In this document: positions 47,136-55,651 of the stretch, one piece after another | How the letters are laid out: every line of letters begins with the position of its first letter | Position numbering within the stretch: the first letter of the stretch is position 1 | Origin: Pseudobacteroides cellulosolvens ATCC 35603 = DSM 2933 | Lineage (GTDB): Bacteria; Bacillota; Clostridia; Acetivibrionales; DSM-2933 | Length of the DNA stretch: 64,000 bases | NCBI RefSeq assembly: GCF_001262605.1 | Contig: NZ_LGTC01000001.1 | Location: forward strand, 1,722,501 to 1,786,500 | Direction of reading: 5' to 3' | Made by a program: the position numbers and the translations under genes | The notes under the pieces: generated by a model | Told to the model about the DNA's origin: nothing | Seen by the model: the letters and a program-made list of their open reading frames with translations, nothing else | The model's database searches: none

Positions 47136-48350
47136 GTGAATAACGATATTAACAGTACCAGCAGCAATAGCTCCAATCCATTAGATACAAAAGGCACTAA
47201 CTATTTATCCAGATTTATAAGCAATGAAAACATGTCAAATTTAAGTTGTCCCGATATCCTTGAAGATATCCTAAAAAATGCAGAAGAAGAAATAGCATTT
47301 ACAAATAAAAACACAAAAGATTGGGACAATTATTTAAGTGCTTTGAATGATTTTACATCTTCAATTTTTAATAACATTCACAAGTTAAAAGCTACCGGTA
47401 TCAGTGCCTTAAAAAAGTGGCTCGATCCGATGTTCAAAGCAGCTCCTCATATAAATGTAATAAACTATAAAGGCATGCTGCAAGAGAAAGTTGATAAGCT
47501 TTCGGACTTTTCCCGAAAAATTTACAGGGAAGATATTGATCCGGCAGTTTTATTTGTATTTGTAAAAAAGCACAAATTCATTGTACCTATACCTGCTTTT
47601 ATTATTATCGGTACAATAGCGGCATTCAATATGGTACCAAATGAAGAAACAATCGCTATAAATACTTCTTCAGAGTGTAAATCTGTTGTATATAATTCAG
47701 AAAACGAGGTAGGCCCTCTAAGTGAAAACAAAAAAGCATCACTAGATAGCCAAATTTTGTCAAACTATAATTTTTATAGTTATTATGACATATATTCTAC
47801 AAACAATACAAAAAATAAGGTTAAAGATAAAAATATTTTAAACAACATATTGTCTGCTTCAGGAAGCAGTAAAAACTCCAAGGTCTCAAGTACTGTCACA
47901 AACAAACAAGCTTCGTCAAAAACAGCAGGCAAAAGCATCCTTTCAAGGTCAGCAGTACATAGAGAAAATATGGATGATATTATAAAAAACAGTAAAGCCA
48001 AAAGGCAAATGGTGGCAACAGCTTATGACCTGTCTGTAAAAAGCTGCGGAAAAAGCCCATCCCATCCTGCTTACGGCATTACAAAAACCGGCACCAGGGT
48101 TACAATAGGCAGAACTATTGCCGTTGATCCCACTGTTATTCCTTTAAGAAGCAAGTTATACATAGAATTTCCTGATGCATATAAAAATTTAAACGGTGTT
48201 TATATTGCCGAAGATACAGGAAGCAAAATAAAAGGAAATAAAATAGACATATTCTTTGGAGAGGACGTTCCAGGAGACCGTACAATCAACAGCCTTGCAA
48301 GAAAATTTGGGATTCAGGTTGTTAATGTTTACATTTTAAACAATGATTAA
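47136..48350 (+). CDS. 3D-domain (cell-wall hydrolase type) membrane protein
   Basis: A 404-residue protein. Residues 1-146 are charged and probably cytoplasmic, 147-167 (FIVPIPAFIIIGTIAAF) form one membrane segment, then a Ser/Asn/Lys-rich stalk leads to a 3D domain (about 288-402) with MVATAYDLS, GRTIAVDPTVIPLRSKLYIE and AEDTGSKIKGNKIDIFFG, which carries the conserved Asp residues. The 3D domain has the double-psi barrel of MltA/YocH-type lytic transglycosylases, so peptidoglycan cleavage outside the membrane is likely. The start is GTG at 47136 behind TGGAGG. The long cytoplasmic N-terminal part is unusual for this family and could receive a signal. Upstream lies a structured leader. Domain call is good. 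Confidence 0.8.
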   Translation: MNNDINSTSSNSSNPLDTKGTNYLSRFISNENMSNLSCPDILEDILKNAEEEIAFTNKNTKDWDNYLSALNDFTSSIFNNIHKLKATGISALKKWLDPMFKAAPHINVINYKGMLQEKVDKLSDFSRKIYREDIDPAVLFVFVKKHKFIVPIPAFIIIGTIAAFNMVPNEETIAINTSSECKSVVYNSENEVGPLSENKKASLDSQILSNYNFYSYYDIYSTNNTKNKVKDKNILNNILSASGSSKNSKVSSTVTNKQASSKTAGKSILSRSAVHRENMDDIIKNSKAKRQMVATAYDLSVKSCGKSPSHPAYGITKTGTRVTIGRTIAVDPTVIPLRSKLYIEFPDAYKNLNGVYIAEDTGSKIKGNKIDIFFGEDVPGDRTINSLARKFGIQVVNVYILNND

Positions 48351-48454
48351 AGACTATTCAAAATAATTAGACATAATTTAAATATTATATAAAAAGTTAT
48401 CTTTTTCTATTTCTTATTATCATTTTATCGTTTATAATGTATTTATGTTAAATC

Positions 48455-48490
48455 AAATTAATCTATTGCAAAGGTAATAGATTAATTTAT
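48455..48490 (+). terminator. Hairpin after the 3D-domain gene
   Basis: AAATTAATCTATT (48455-48467) and AATAGATTAATTT (48476-48488) are exact complements around eight bases, followed by ATTTTAA. It lies between the 3D gene and the foldase gene and has only a weak T run. Confidence 0.55.
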
Positions 48491-48547
48491 TTTAATGTGT
48501 ATAGATAAAGATATCTATAGATATAAATTTAAAAATGGGGGTAATTT

Positions 48548-49603
48548 ATGAAGTTATCAAGAGTTTTTTTAATTTTAATGAGCCTTTTAGTCGTTTTTAA
48601 TCTGGCAGCATGTTCTTCCTCAAAGTTTTCCGATTCTGTTGCCAATATAGGAGAGGAAAAGGTTACATCAATTGAGTACAAGTTCTTTCTAGGATTGGTA
48701 AAGATGGATATGGAAGCTACAGGCGGAATTACTGAAAAGAGTACCGACGCTGATAAGAAAAAATTCTGGGATGGTAAGGAAGGTAACGAACCACGCAAAA
48801 CAGTAGCAATAAACAAGGCAATTGAAAAGCTTCAAGAGCTCAAGATACTTTTAATGAATGCAAAGAAAGAAAAGTATAAATTGGAAAAAGCCAATCTCGA
48901 TGAAATAAAAGCAACCATTGACAAGCTTATTGAGTCAGAAGGCAAAGGTAAAAGAGAAGATGCAGACAAGGTTGTAAAGGAAAAGTTCGGTATAACAATC
49001 GACCAGTACGAAGCAATCTATAAGGATTACTTCCTTGCTTATAACAGATATGCTACAGATATCGTAAAGGGTATAACCATTAAGGAAGAAGACATCAAAG
49101 CTCGTTACGAAAAGAATATACCTATCTATAATACTGAAAAAAGAACAGTTAAGCATATTCTTGTTTTAACAATAGACCAGGCTACACAAAAAGAGTTCGA
49201 AGGTGACAAACTTAAAGAAAAGGAAAAGCTTGCTAACGATATATTAAGCAAGGCTAAAGCAGGAGAAGACTTTGAAGCTTTGGTAAAGCAGTATTCGGAA
49301 GATCCCGGTTCAAAGGATAAAGGCGGACAATATTCCTTTGGAAAAGGTGACATGGTTGAGGAATTCGAAAACTTTGCTTTTAAAGAAGGCATAAAAGAAG
49401 GCGAAATTGGAATGGTTAAAAGTTCTTATGGGTATCACATAATAAAGTTCATTAGAAACGGTTCCGAATTTGAAGTAGAAAAGGATAAGATTAAATCAGA
49501 ACTTCAATCCGAAGCTATGAAAGCCAAGCTTGATAAGTGGAAAACTGAAAAGGAATTCACTCTCACAAAAGATCAAGCAGCTATGGATAAAGTTGAATTT
49601 TAA
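48548..49603 (+). CDS. prsA: PrsA-type peptidyl-prolyl isomerase lipoprotein
   Basis: A 351-residue exported foldase. Lipoprotein signal: MKLSRVFLILMSLLVVFNLAAC, with Cys22 as the lipidated residue. A SurA/PrsA N-terminal helical domain (about 30-190) is followed by a parvulin-type rotamase domain (about 195-300) with KRTVKHILVLT, EDFEALVKQYSEDPGSKDKGGQYSF and MVKSSYGYHIIKFI. It helps secreted proteins fold on the outer face of the membrane, which fits an organism exporting very large polysaccharidases. GGGGGTAATTT precedes the ATG. It stands alone, bounded by hairpins. The family is certain; the symbol reflects the general PrsA type, and several paralogues may exist in the genome. Confidence 0.85.
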   Translation: MKLSRVFLILMSLLVVFNLAACSSSKFSDSVANIGEEKVTSIEYKFFLGLVKMDMEATGGITEKSTDADKKKFWDGKEGNEPRKTVAINKAIEKLQELKILLMNAKKEKYKLEKANLDEIKATIDKLIESEGKGKREDADKVVKEKFGITIDQYEAIYKDYFLAYNRYATDIVKGITIKEEDIKARYEKNIPIYNTEKRTVKHILVLTIDQATQKEFEGDKLKEKEKLANDILSKAKAGEDFEALVKQYSEDPGSKDKGGQYSFGKGDMVEEFENFAFKEGIKEGEIGMVKSSYGYHIIKFIRNGSEFEVEKDKIKSELQSEAMKAKLDKWKTEKEFTLTKDQAAMDKVEF

Positions 49604-49613
49604 ATGATATAAT

Positions 49614-49652
49614 AAAAAAATGGAACTACACACAGGTAGTTCCATTTTTTTA
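49614..49652 (+). terminator. Terminator of the PrsA-type gene
   Basis: AAAATGGAACTAC and GTAGTTCCATTTT form a 13-bp stem ending in T7. It immediately follows the stop codon. Confidence 0.9.
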
Positions 49653-49687
49653 ATACTTTGTACTGCAAAAAGAAAGGATATGTATTT

Positions 49688-50494
49688 ATGAAAATGTTTG
49701 ATTCACATGTTCACAGTTTATTTTCCGGTGACAGCGAAATGGATTTAAATATTGCCTGTAATACCTCAATTGAAAAAGGTTTAGCCGGAATTGCATTTAC
49801 AGATCACCTTGATATAGACTATCCAAATTTTGATGTCAATTTCCTGATTGATTTTGAAAAGTACTCAAATATGATGGATGAATTAAAATCCCAATTCTTT
49901 TCCCGTCTACAGGTATTAAAAGGTATTGAGGTAGGCATACAACCCCATGTAACTGAAAAAACCGATGAGGTGATAAAAAAATATGACTTTGATTTTGTAA
50001 TTGCATCAATTCATGTCATAGGAGGTATTGATCCATATTATGGAGAGTATTTCAAGGGCAATCCCGATAAAAAGACTGCATTTTCAAGGTACCTGTCAGA
50101 GATTCTTTATAGTGTTGAAAACTTCGATAATTTTGATGTAATAGGCCATATAGGATACATACGAAGATATTGTAATTATGATGATAAATCCTTAAAATAT
50201 GACGATTATTGCGATGTATTGGACAGTATACTTAAGGGTGTCATTAAAAAAGGAAAAGGAATCGAAGTAAACACTTCAGGTTATCGTACTTTAGGAACAC
50301 CAATACCTGACCTGGATATAATTAAAAGATACAGGGAGCTTGGCGGTGAAATAATCACAACCGGCTCTGATGCCCATGCCCCAGAGCATATTGCCTATAA
50401 TTTCAGCACAATAAAAAAAGCCTTATCTGATATAGGCTTTAATTATATTGCTCATTTTGAAAACAGAAAACCATTATTCGAAAAAATCACATAG
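49688..50494 (+). CDS. PHP-family histidinol-phosphatase-like phosphoesterase
   Basis: A 268-residue cytoplasmic PHP-domain protein of the HisJ/HisK type. Metal-binding stretches are FDSHVHSLFSGDSE, AFTDHLDIDYP, KGIEVGIQP, IASIHVIGG, IGHIGYI and GSDAHAPEH. The family hydrolyses phosphomonoesters; in Firmicutes histidinol phosphate is the classic substrate, but many members are of unknown use. No his genes lie around it, so the histidine role is only a possibility. The ATG at 49688 is chosen because AAAGGA lies about 11 bases upstream; an ATG at 49658 has no site. It is convergent with mnmA. Family call strong, substrate open. Confidence 0.8.
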   Translation: MKMFDSHVHSLFSGDSEMDLNIACNTSIEKGLAGIAFTDHLDIDYPNFDVNFLIDFEKYSNMMDELKSQFFSRLQVLKGIEVGIQPHVTEKTDEVIKKYDFDFVIASIHVIGGIDPYYGEYFKGNPDKKTAFSRYLSEILYSVENFDNFDVIGHIGYIRRYCNYDDKSLKYDDYCDVLDSILKGVIKKGKGIEVNTSGYRTLGTPIPDLDIIKRYRELGGEIITTGSDAHAPEHIAYNFSTIKKALSDIGFNYIAHFENRKPLFEKIT

Positions 50495-50527
50495 TGTTCT
50501 TTTATAATTTTTTATTTTATAATTCTT

Positions 50528-51607
50528 CTATTCTATAACCCCTCCACCTACAACTATATCTCCATCATAAAATACTACCGATTGTCCAGGGGTTATAGCT
50601 CTTTGGGGAGTGTCAAACAAAACCTTGACTCTTCCTTCTCCAATAGGGCTGATTACTGCAGGAGCTTCCTTTGCAGAATACCGTATCTTTGCATTTACTC
50701 TCATTTCCCCATCAAGACCTTCTATGGAAATAAAGTTTAAATCAAATGCAGTAAGTGTATCTCTAAATACCTGGTTTTCATCGCCTAATATAACCTGGTT
50801 TTTGGAAACATCAATACCAACAACAAACATGGGTTTTCCAAATGCTATTCCCAGGCCCTTCCTTTGGCCTACAGTATAATGTACTATACCCTTGTGTTTT
50901 CCTAAGACATTACCGTCCAAATCAACAAAGTTACCGGGCTTTATTTTAGTCCCATTCTTTTCCTCAATAAACCTGCCGTAATCATTGTCCTCTACAAAGC
51001 ATATCTCCTGGCTGTCAGGCTTTGACGCTACAGCTAACCCAATATCCTTTGCCATTTCCCTAACCTGATCCTTGGTATATTCACCTATAGGCATCAGTGT
51101 ATGGGCAAGCTGATCCTGTGTCATTGTGTAGAGAGCATAGGTTTGGTCCTTTGCTGCTGTTGCCGATTTTTTAAGAAGATATCTTTTTCTATCGGCATCA
51201 TATTCTATTTTGGCATAGTGGCCTGTTGCTATATAGTCTATTCCCATTGATTTGGCTTTATCAAGCATCTCTTCAAATTTTACATATCTATTACAGGCTA
51301 TACATGGATTAGGAGTACGACCGCTTATGTATTCACTTACAAAATAATCAATAACCTTTTTTTCAAAAACACTTTTGAAGTTCATAACATAGTACGGTAT
51401 TCCAAGCTTATTTGCAACCCACCTTGCATCATCAACTGCAGACAAGGAGCAACAGCCACCCTCACTCTTTTGCCTGTCTTCATCCATATCAGGCCAAATC
51501 TGCATGGTAACTCCTATTACGTCATAACCCTTTTCCAAAAGGCAAGCGGCTGCTACAGAACTGTCAACACCGCCGCTCATACCCAACATTACCTTTTTCT
51601 TATCCAT
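50528..51607 (-). CDS. mnmA: tRNA-specific 2-thiouridylase
   Basis: A 359-residue enzyme that thiolates U34 of tRNA-Lys, Glu and Gln. The PP-loop ATP motif is [10 protein letters not shown] (11-20). The two catalytic cysteines are Cys102 in [11 protein letters not shown] and Cys203 in DSQEICFV. The C-terminal beta-barrel carries [12 protein letters not shown] and [12 protein letters not shown]. It follows iscU by 42 bp on the same strand, so sulfur made by IscS can pass directly to this user; the same order, rrf2-iscS-iscU-mnmA, is known in other Firmicutes. The ribosome site before the ATG is weak, suggesting reduced translation relative to iscS. High confidence. Confidence 0.95.
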   Translation of the reverse strand: MDKKKVMLGMSGGVDSSVAAACLLEKGYDVIGVTMQIWPDMDEDRQKSEGGCCSLSAVDDARWVANKLGIPYYVMNFKSVFEKKVIDYFVSEYISGRTPNPCIACNRYVKFEEMLDKAKSMGIDYIATGHYAKIEYDADRKRYLLKKSATAAKDQTYALYTMTQDQLAHTLMPIGEYTKDQVREMAKDIGLAVASKPDSQEICFVEDNDYGRFIEEKNGTKIKPGNFVDLDGNVLGKHKGIVHYTVGQRKGLGIAFGKPMFVVGIDVSKNQVILGDENQVFRDTLTAFDLNFISIEGLDGEMRVNAKIRYSAKEAPAVISPIGEGRVKVLFDTPQRAITPGQSVVFYDGDIVVGGGVIE

Positions 51608-51649
51608 TTTAACTTAAGCTGCCTTTCTCACTTTTTCAACACTGAGTAT

Positions 51650-52108
51650 TTATTCATCATCGTCTTCGTCATACCCATGATCATGGTGAACATCATCACA
51701 ACGCCTTCCGCAGGCAGCAGCACAATCACATTCACCAAGGAGCCCATTTTTTCTCTTGTAGTCTTCAATAGCTGCCCTTATAGCTTCCTCCGCAAGGTTC
51801 GAACAGTGCATCTTTGCTGACGGAAGTCCGTCCAATGCCTCTGCAACAGCCTTATTCGTAATCTTGAGTGCCTCTTCAACAGTTTTTCCAACTACAAGCT
51901 CAGTAGACATACTGCTGGTTGCAACAGCTGCTCCACAGCCAAAGGTCTTGAATTTGGCGTCCACAATGATGTCGTTCTCTATCTTAAGATACATTTTCAT
52001 TATGTCTCCGCATTTAGCATTACCAACTTCTCCAACTCCATCAGCATTTTCAATTTCCCCTACATTTCTAGGGTTCATAAAATGATCCATAACTTTTTCA
52101 CTATACAT
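51650..52108 (-). CDS. iscU: IscU/NifU-type iron-sulfur scaffold with Cys/His/acidic tail
   Basis: A 152-residue scaffold on which [2Fe-2S] clusters are assembled. Conserved residues are Cys33 and Asp35 (AKCGD), Cys58 (FGCGAA) and Cys102 (MHCSNLA). After the normal fold ends at about residue 124, a tail GECDCAAACGRRCDDVHHDH and an Asp/Glu-rich end follow, with four extra Cys (127, 129, 133, 137) and three His (141, 142, 144). The tail may bind metal or hold iron or zinc; related tails occur in some clostridial NifU-like proteins, as I recall. The start overlaps the iscS end by eight bases, with GAGAGGTAATAAAA before the ATG. High confidence for the family; the tail role is inference. Confidence 0.92.
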   Translation of the reverse strand: MYSEKVMDHFMNPRNVGEIENADGVGEVGNAKCGDIMKMYLKIENDIIVDAKFKTFGCGAAVATSSMSTELVVGKTVEEALKITNKAVAEALDGLPSAKMHCSNLAEEAIRAAIEDYKRKNGLLGECDCAAACGRRCDDVHHDHGYDEDDDE

Positions 52109-53291
52109 TTTTATTACCTCTCTTCACATTTTCATATAACGGTGACATTTCTCTGAGTCTTTCTACAATAACAGGAAGTACTTCCAAAAGCTTATTAACA
52201 TCCTCATCTGTATTTTCATCACCGAATGTAAGTCTTAATGATCCATGAGCTATTTCATGGGGTAAGCCGATTGCCAAGAGAACATGTGACGGATCTAATG
52301 ACCCTGATGTACAAGCCGATCCGCTTGAAGCTGCAATTCCTTTCATATCAAGCATCAATAATAGGGATTCACCCTCAATAAATTGGAATGATAAATTCAC
52401 ATTACCCGGAAGTCTCTTTTCTCTATGCCCATTCAACTTTACAAACGGTATTTTTTTCGTTATCTCATCAATAGTTCTATCCCTTAACGCCATAATTTTT
52501 TTGTTGTACTCGTCCAAATTGGCAGTTGCCAACTCTATCGCTTTCCCAAATCCCACTATAGCAGGAATGTTTTCAGTACTTGCTCTCCTGCCTCTTTCCT
52601 GTGCACCTCCATGTATAAAGGAAACGAGTTTTACTCCCTTTCTTACGTATAGTGCACCTACTCCCTTAGGTCCATAGAATTTATGGGCTGACATTGACAT
52701 AAGATCAATATTCATATCTTTAACATTTATAGCAATATTGCCTATGGCTTGAACAGCATCAGTATGAAAGTATATGCCCTTTTCCTTTGCAATAGCTCCA
52801 ATTTCTGCAATAGGCTGAATAGTTCCTATCTCGTTATTTGCAAACATAATTGTTATTAGTATTGTATTAGGCTTAATTGCATCTGCAACTTGCTGAGGTG
52901 TTACAAGGCCATTCTCATCAACAGGCAGGTAAGTTACTTCAAAGCCGTCATTTTCAAGATACTGGCATGTATGAAGAACAGCATGGTGTTCTATGTTAGT
53001 TGTAATAATATGATTGCCCTTTGATTTGTTTGCATAAGCTACGCCTTTAATGGCCCAGTTGTCGGCCTCAGTCCCCGAACCTGTAAAGAATATTTCTCTT
53101 GCCTGAGCTCCTATGGCATCTGAAACCTTTTCCCTTGACTCTTCTATAGCCTTCTTACTCTCTCTTCCAATTGTATATATGGAAGAAGCGTTACCGAATT
53201 TTTCTGTAAAAAACGGAAGCATCGCTTCAACCACCTGAGGTTTAACATAAGTAGTCGCTGCATGATCCATATATATTAGTTTTTCTCCCAT
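52101..53291 (-). CDS. iscS: Cysteine desulfurase
   Basis: A 396-residue PLP enzyme of the NifS/IscS group taking sulfur from cysteine for clusters and tRNA thiolation. PLP is held by Lys204 in SAHKFYGPKG; His105 of TNIEHHAVLHTC lies over the ring; the persulfide cysteine is Cys327 in ASSGSACTSGS, within the long flexible loop typical of group I enzymes. MDHAATTYV at the start and HGSLRLTFG near the end are also typical. AAGGAGAAAGTGCT precedes the ATG. It lies 92 bp downstream of the Rrf2 regulator and overlaps iscU by eight bases. High confidence. Confidence 0.95.
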   Translation of the reverse strand: MGEKLIYMDHAATTYVKPQVVEAMLPFFTEKFGNASSIYTIGRESKKAIEESREKVSDAIGAQAREIFFTGSGTEADNWAIKGVAYANKSKGNHIITTNIEHHAVLHTCQYLENDGFEVTYLPVDENGLVTPQQVADAIKPNTILITIMFANNEIGTIQPIAEIGAIAKEKGIYFHTDAVQAIGNIAINVKDMNIDLMSMSAHKFYGPKGVGALYVRKGVKLVSFIHGGAQERGRRASTENIPAIVGFGKAIELATANLDEYNKKIMALRDRTIDEITKKIPFVKLNGHREKRLPGNVNLSFQFIEGESLLLMLDMKGIAASSGSACTSGSLDPSHVLLAIGLPHEIAHGSLRLTFGDENTDEDVNKLLEVLPVIVERLREMSPLYENVKRGNKNV

Positions 53292-53383
53292 AGCACTTTC
53301 TCCTTAACTGTTATTGTTTATCTTTTCCCAAAATAAATGTTTATTAAACATATTGTAATCTTGATTTGCAATTTTTCACTTTA

Positions 53384-53833
53384 TCAAATAAAGTACATTA
53401 TATCGTCATTCTTGTTCAATCTGTGGTATTCATTAATGAGGTCCTGAAGTGAAATGGAATCAACTACCTGATTTACTCCATTCATCATCTTTTCCCATAT
53501 CATTTTTGTAACACAGAAACCATACCTGTCACATGAAGAATCATTATCCTCACTTACACAGCTTACGGGTGCAAGAGAACCTTCTAATGCCCTTAAAACC
53601 GACCCCACCGATATTTTATCGGGAGAATCCGAAAGTATGTATCCCCCCTGTGCTCCCCTGACACTTTTTACAAGGCCAGCTTTCCGAAGGGATGCAAACA
53701 ACTGCTCAAGATAATTTTCTGATAATTCCTGTCTCTCAGCTATACTTTTAAGAGAAATGTTACCTTCAGAGCTATGGAGTGCTAAATCAAGCATAGCCTT
53801 AACCCCATATCTTCCCTTTGTTGATAGCTTCAT
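53384..53833 (-). CDS. iscR: Rrf2/IscR-family transcription regulator
   Basis: A 149-residue winged-helix regulator. MKLSTKGRYGVKAMLDLA is the hallmark start; NISLKSIAERQELSENYLEQLF is the recognition helix region and VRGAQGGYIL the wing. Three cysteines, Cys92, Cys101 and Cys107 (C-x8-C-x5-C), match the cluster ligands of IscR, so it probably senses iron-sulfur status and controls iscS-iscU-mnmA behind it. GGAGGGCGAAAT precedes the chosen ATG at 53833; the open frame extends back to 53920 without signals. A palindrome just before the ribosome site is a likely autoregulatory operator. The symbol reflects the neighbourhood and cysteine pattern; CymR-type sulfur control is the alternative. Confidence 0.85.
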   Translation of the reverse strand: MKLSTKGRYGVKAMLDLALHSSEGNISLKSIAERQELSENYLEQLFASLRKAGLVKSVRGAQGGYILSDSPDKISVGSVLRALEGSLAPVSCVSEDNDSSCDRYGFCVTKMIWEKMMNGVNQVVDSISLQDLINEYHRLNKNDDIMYFI

Positions 53834-53848
53834 ATTTCGCCCTCCAAT

Positions 53849-53867
53849 TCCAAGTAAATTACTTGGA
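53849..53867. promoter_or_regulatory. Palindromic operator candidate of the Rrf2 operon
   Basis: TCCAAGTAA-A-TTACTTGGA has perfect 9-bp arms around one base. It lies between the -10 element and the ribosome site of the regulator gene, so bound protein would block transcription. Confidence 0.65.
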
Positions 53868-53879
53868 TTTCTTGTAATT

Positions 53880-53908
53880 AGATTAGCACTTTGGATATAA
53901 TTAGTCAA
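53880..53908 (-). promoter_or_regulatory. Promoter of the Rrf2-isc-mnmA operon
   Basis: Reverse-strand TTGACT (53908-53903) and TAATCT (53885-53880) are separated by 17 bases. The palindrome follows 13 bp downstream. Confidence 0.65.
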
Positions 53909-53942
53909 TATATTTTTCAAATAATTTTTATACCTTAACTCC

Positions 53943-54119
53943 CTATTCTTCGCTATTCTTTTTTATACTGTTAAAATCTTTTCTTAGAATGAACCAATAT
54001 AACAGAGCAACAACAGCATATATTGTAAGACTTTGAACCATATAAAGATGTATAAAAATTATGTTTATAAATAATAATACAAATCCAGCTAACAAAACCC
54101 AGGCAACAACTCTTTTCAT
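53943..54119 (-). CDS. 58-residue membrane protein
   Basis: A short gene on the reverse strand. The protein begins MKRVVAWVLLAGFVLLFINI and ends in a charged tail, FILRKDFNSIKKNSEE. Two hydrophobic segments (about 4-23 and 30-44) should cross the membrane, with the basic/acidic tail in the cytoplasm. A clear AGGAGGAGA ribosome site lies nine bases before the ATG, which is the main support for its being real. It sits between rarA and the Rrf2 gene on the same strand, 69 bp from rarA, and its stop codon lies 35 bp from the isc promoter. I do not recognise a family. Confidence 0.65.
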   Translation of the reverse strand: MKRVVAWVLLAGFVLLFINIIFIHLYMVQSLTIYAVVALLYWFILRKDFNSIKKNSEE

Positions 54120-54188
54120 CTTATATTCTCCTCCTTTTAAATTTTTTATTTATATAATAATGTAATCAATATTTAAGTACGACCCAAA

Positions 54189-55526
54189 TCATTCCTTTTT
54201 TCTGTTTTTCCATCTGTCTAGCCATTCCTTGATCCTGGCTTCATATCCATTAGTTGTAGGCTCATAGTATACTGTGCCCTTCATTTCCTTAGGCAGATAT
54301 TGCTGGTCTACAATATTGCCCTGATAGTCATGTGCATACTTGTACCCCTGCCCATATCCCAAATCCTTCATACCACCAGCCGGAGCATTTCTTAGATGCA
54401 TGGGAACCTCACCTGTACGTTTGGTTGAAACATCACTTAATGCTTTCCCAATAGCTTTGTAGCTGGAATTTGACTTGGGGCTTGTGGCTACCATTACTGC
54501 AGCATGTGCCAGAATAATTCGTGCTTCAGGCATACCTATCATCCTTACTGCCTCTGCAGCCGCTACAGCCACCTGCAGAGCAGTAGGATTAGCCATTCCA
54601 ACATCCTCTGATGCACATATTATTATTCTTCTTGCTAAAAAAACAGGGTCCTCTCCTGCATATATGGCCCTTGCAAGATAAAATACGGTAGCATCAGCGT
54701 CACTGCCTCTCATTGACTTGATAAACGCACTAATATTATCATAATGGCTTTCACCCGATTTATCGAATGTAATATGCTTTTTTTGCACACACTCTTCAAT
54801 TGTAGCCAAACTGATATGAATTATTCCATTTTCGTCGAGTTCAGAAGTAAGAACAGCCAATTCTATGGCATTTAAAGCGGTTCTTGCATCACCGTTGCTT
54901 ATTTGTGCCAAGTAATTAAGTGCATCTTCGTCCAATGTCACATCTAAGTTACCCAAGCCCCTCTCTTTATCCTTTAATGCATTTTGTATAATATTCTTAA
55001 GGTTTTCTTCCCCGAGAGGCTTTAGCATAAAAACCGAGGATCTGGAAATAAGAGCCTTATTAACCTCAAAAAAGGGGTTTTCAGTAGTTGCACCGATAAG
55101 AACGATGGTACCGTTTTCCACATATGGAAGTAAAGCGTCCTGCTGTGATTTATTAAATCTATGTATCTCGTCTACAAATAAAACAGTCTTTCCGGAAGGG
55201 TTTATTATGGGATTTTGTGTATCCTGGGCAATTCTCTTAATATCTGCAACGCCTGAAGTTACAGCATTTAGCTTCTCAAACCTGGACTTAGTTGTAGAAG
55301 CGATAATTCTCGCAAGAGAAGTTTTCCCAGTACCCGGAGGTCCGTACAGTATGATTGAAGATATTCTGTCCGCCTTAATCATCCTATAAAGAAGCTTTCC
55401 CTGTCCAACTATTTCCTCCTGCCCAAAAAACTCGTCAATTGTTCTTGGACACATCCTGTATGCAAGGGGTTCCTTTTTATCTCTTGAATTTTCTTTAGTA
55501 TCTGCTTTTGAATTTTCCATTGACAT
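54189..55526 (-). CDS. rarA: Replication-associated recombination ATPase RarA (MgsA)
   Basis: A 445-residue AAA+ ATPase related to clamp loaders and RuvB, acting at stalled replication forks. Walker A is GPPGTGKT (62-69), Walker B is VLFVDEIHRFNKSQQD, sensor 1 is IGATTENPFFEVN, and the arginine-finger region LISRSSVFMLKPL follows. The C-terminal MgsA domain holds the tetramer region with FIKSMRGSDADATVFYLARAI and MHLRNAPAGGMKDLGYGQGYKYAHDY. GAGGGGAAAT precedes the ATG. The next gene on the strand is the small membrane protein, likely in the same transcript. High confidence. Confidence 0.95.
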   Translation of the reverse strand: MSMENSKADTKENSRDKKEPLAYRMCPRTIDEFFGQEEIVGQGKLLYRMIKADRISSIILYGPPGTGKTSLARIIASTTKSRFEKLNAVTSGVADIKRIAQDTQNPIINPSGKTVLFVDEIHRFNKSQQDALLPYVENGTIVLIGATTENPFFEVNKALISRSSVFMLKPLGEENLKNIIQNALKDKERGLGNLDVTLDEDALNYLAQISNGDARTALNAIELAVLTSELDENGIIHISLATIEECVQKKHITFDKSGESHYDNISAFIKSMRGSDADATVFYLARAIYAGEDPVFLARRIIICASEDVGMANPTALQVAVAAAEAVRMIGMPEARIILAHAAVMVATSPKSNSSYKAIGKALSDVSTKRTGEVPMHLRNAPAGGMKDLGYGQGYKYAHDYQGNIVDQQYLPKEMKGTVYYEPTTNGYEARIKEWLDRWKNRKKE

Positions 55527-55597
55527 ATTTCCCCTCTCATTAAGGAAGTAATATTGAGTATTCCTTAATTCTTCTTAAAAATCCCCATATACGTTAA

Positions 55598-55628
55598 CAA
55601 GACTCAGGACACTCCTCCCTGAGTCTTG
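55598..55628 (-). terminator. Hairpin after glyA
   Basis: CAAGACTCAGG (55598-55608) and CCTGAGTCTTG (55618-55628) are perfect complements. The following reverse-strand bases are only modestly T-rich. Confidence 0.6.
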
Positions 55629-55651
55629 AAATTTACTTTTATGGATATATT

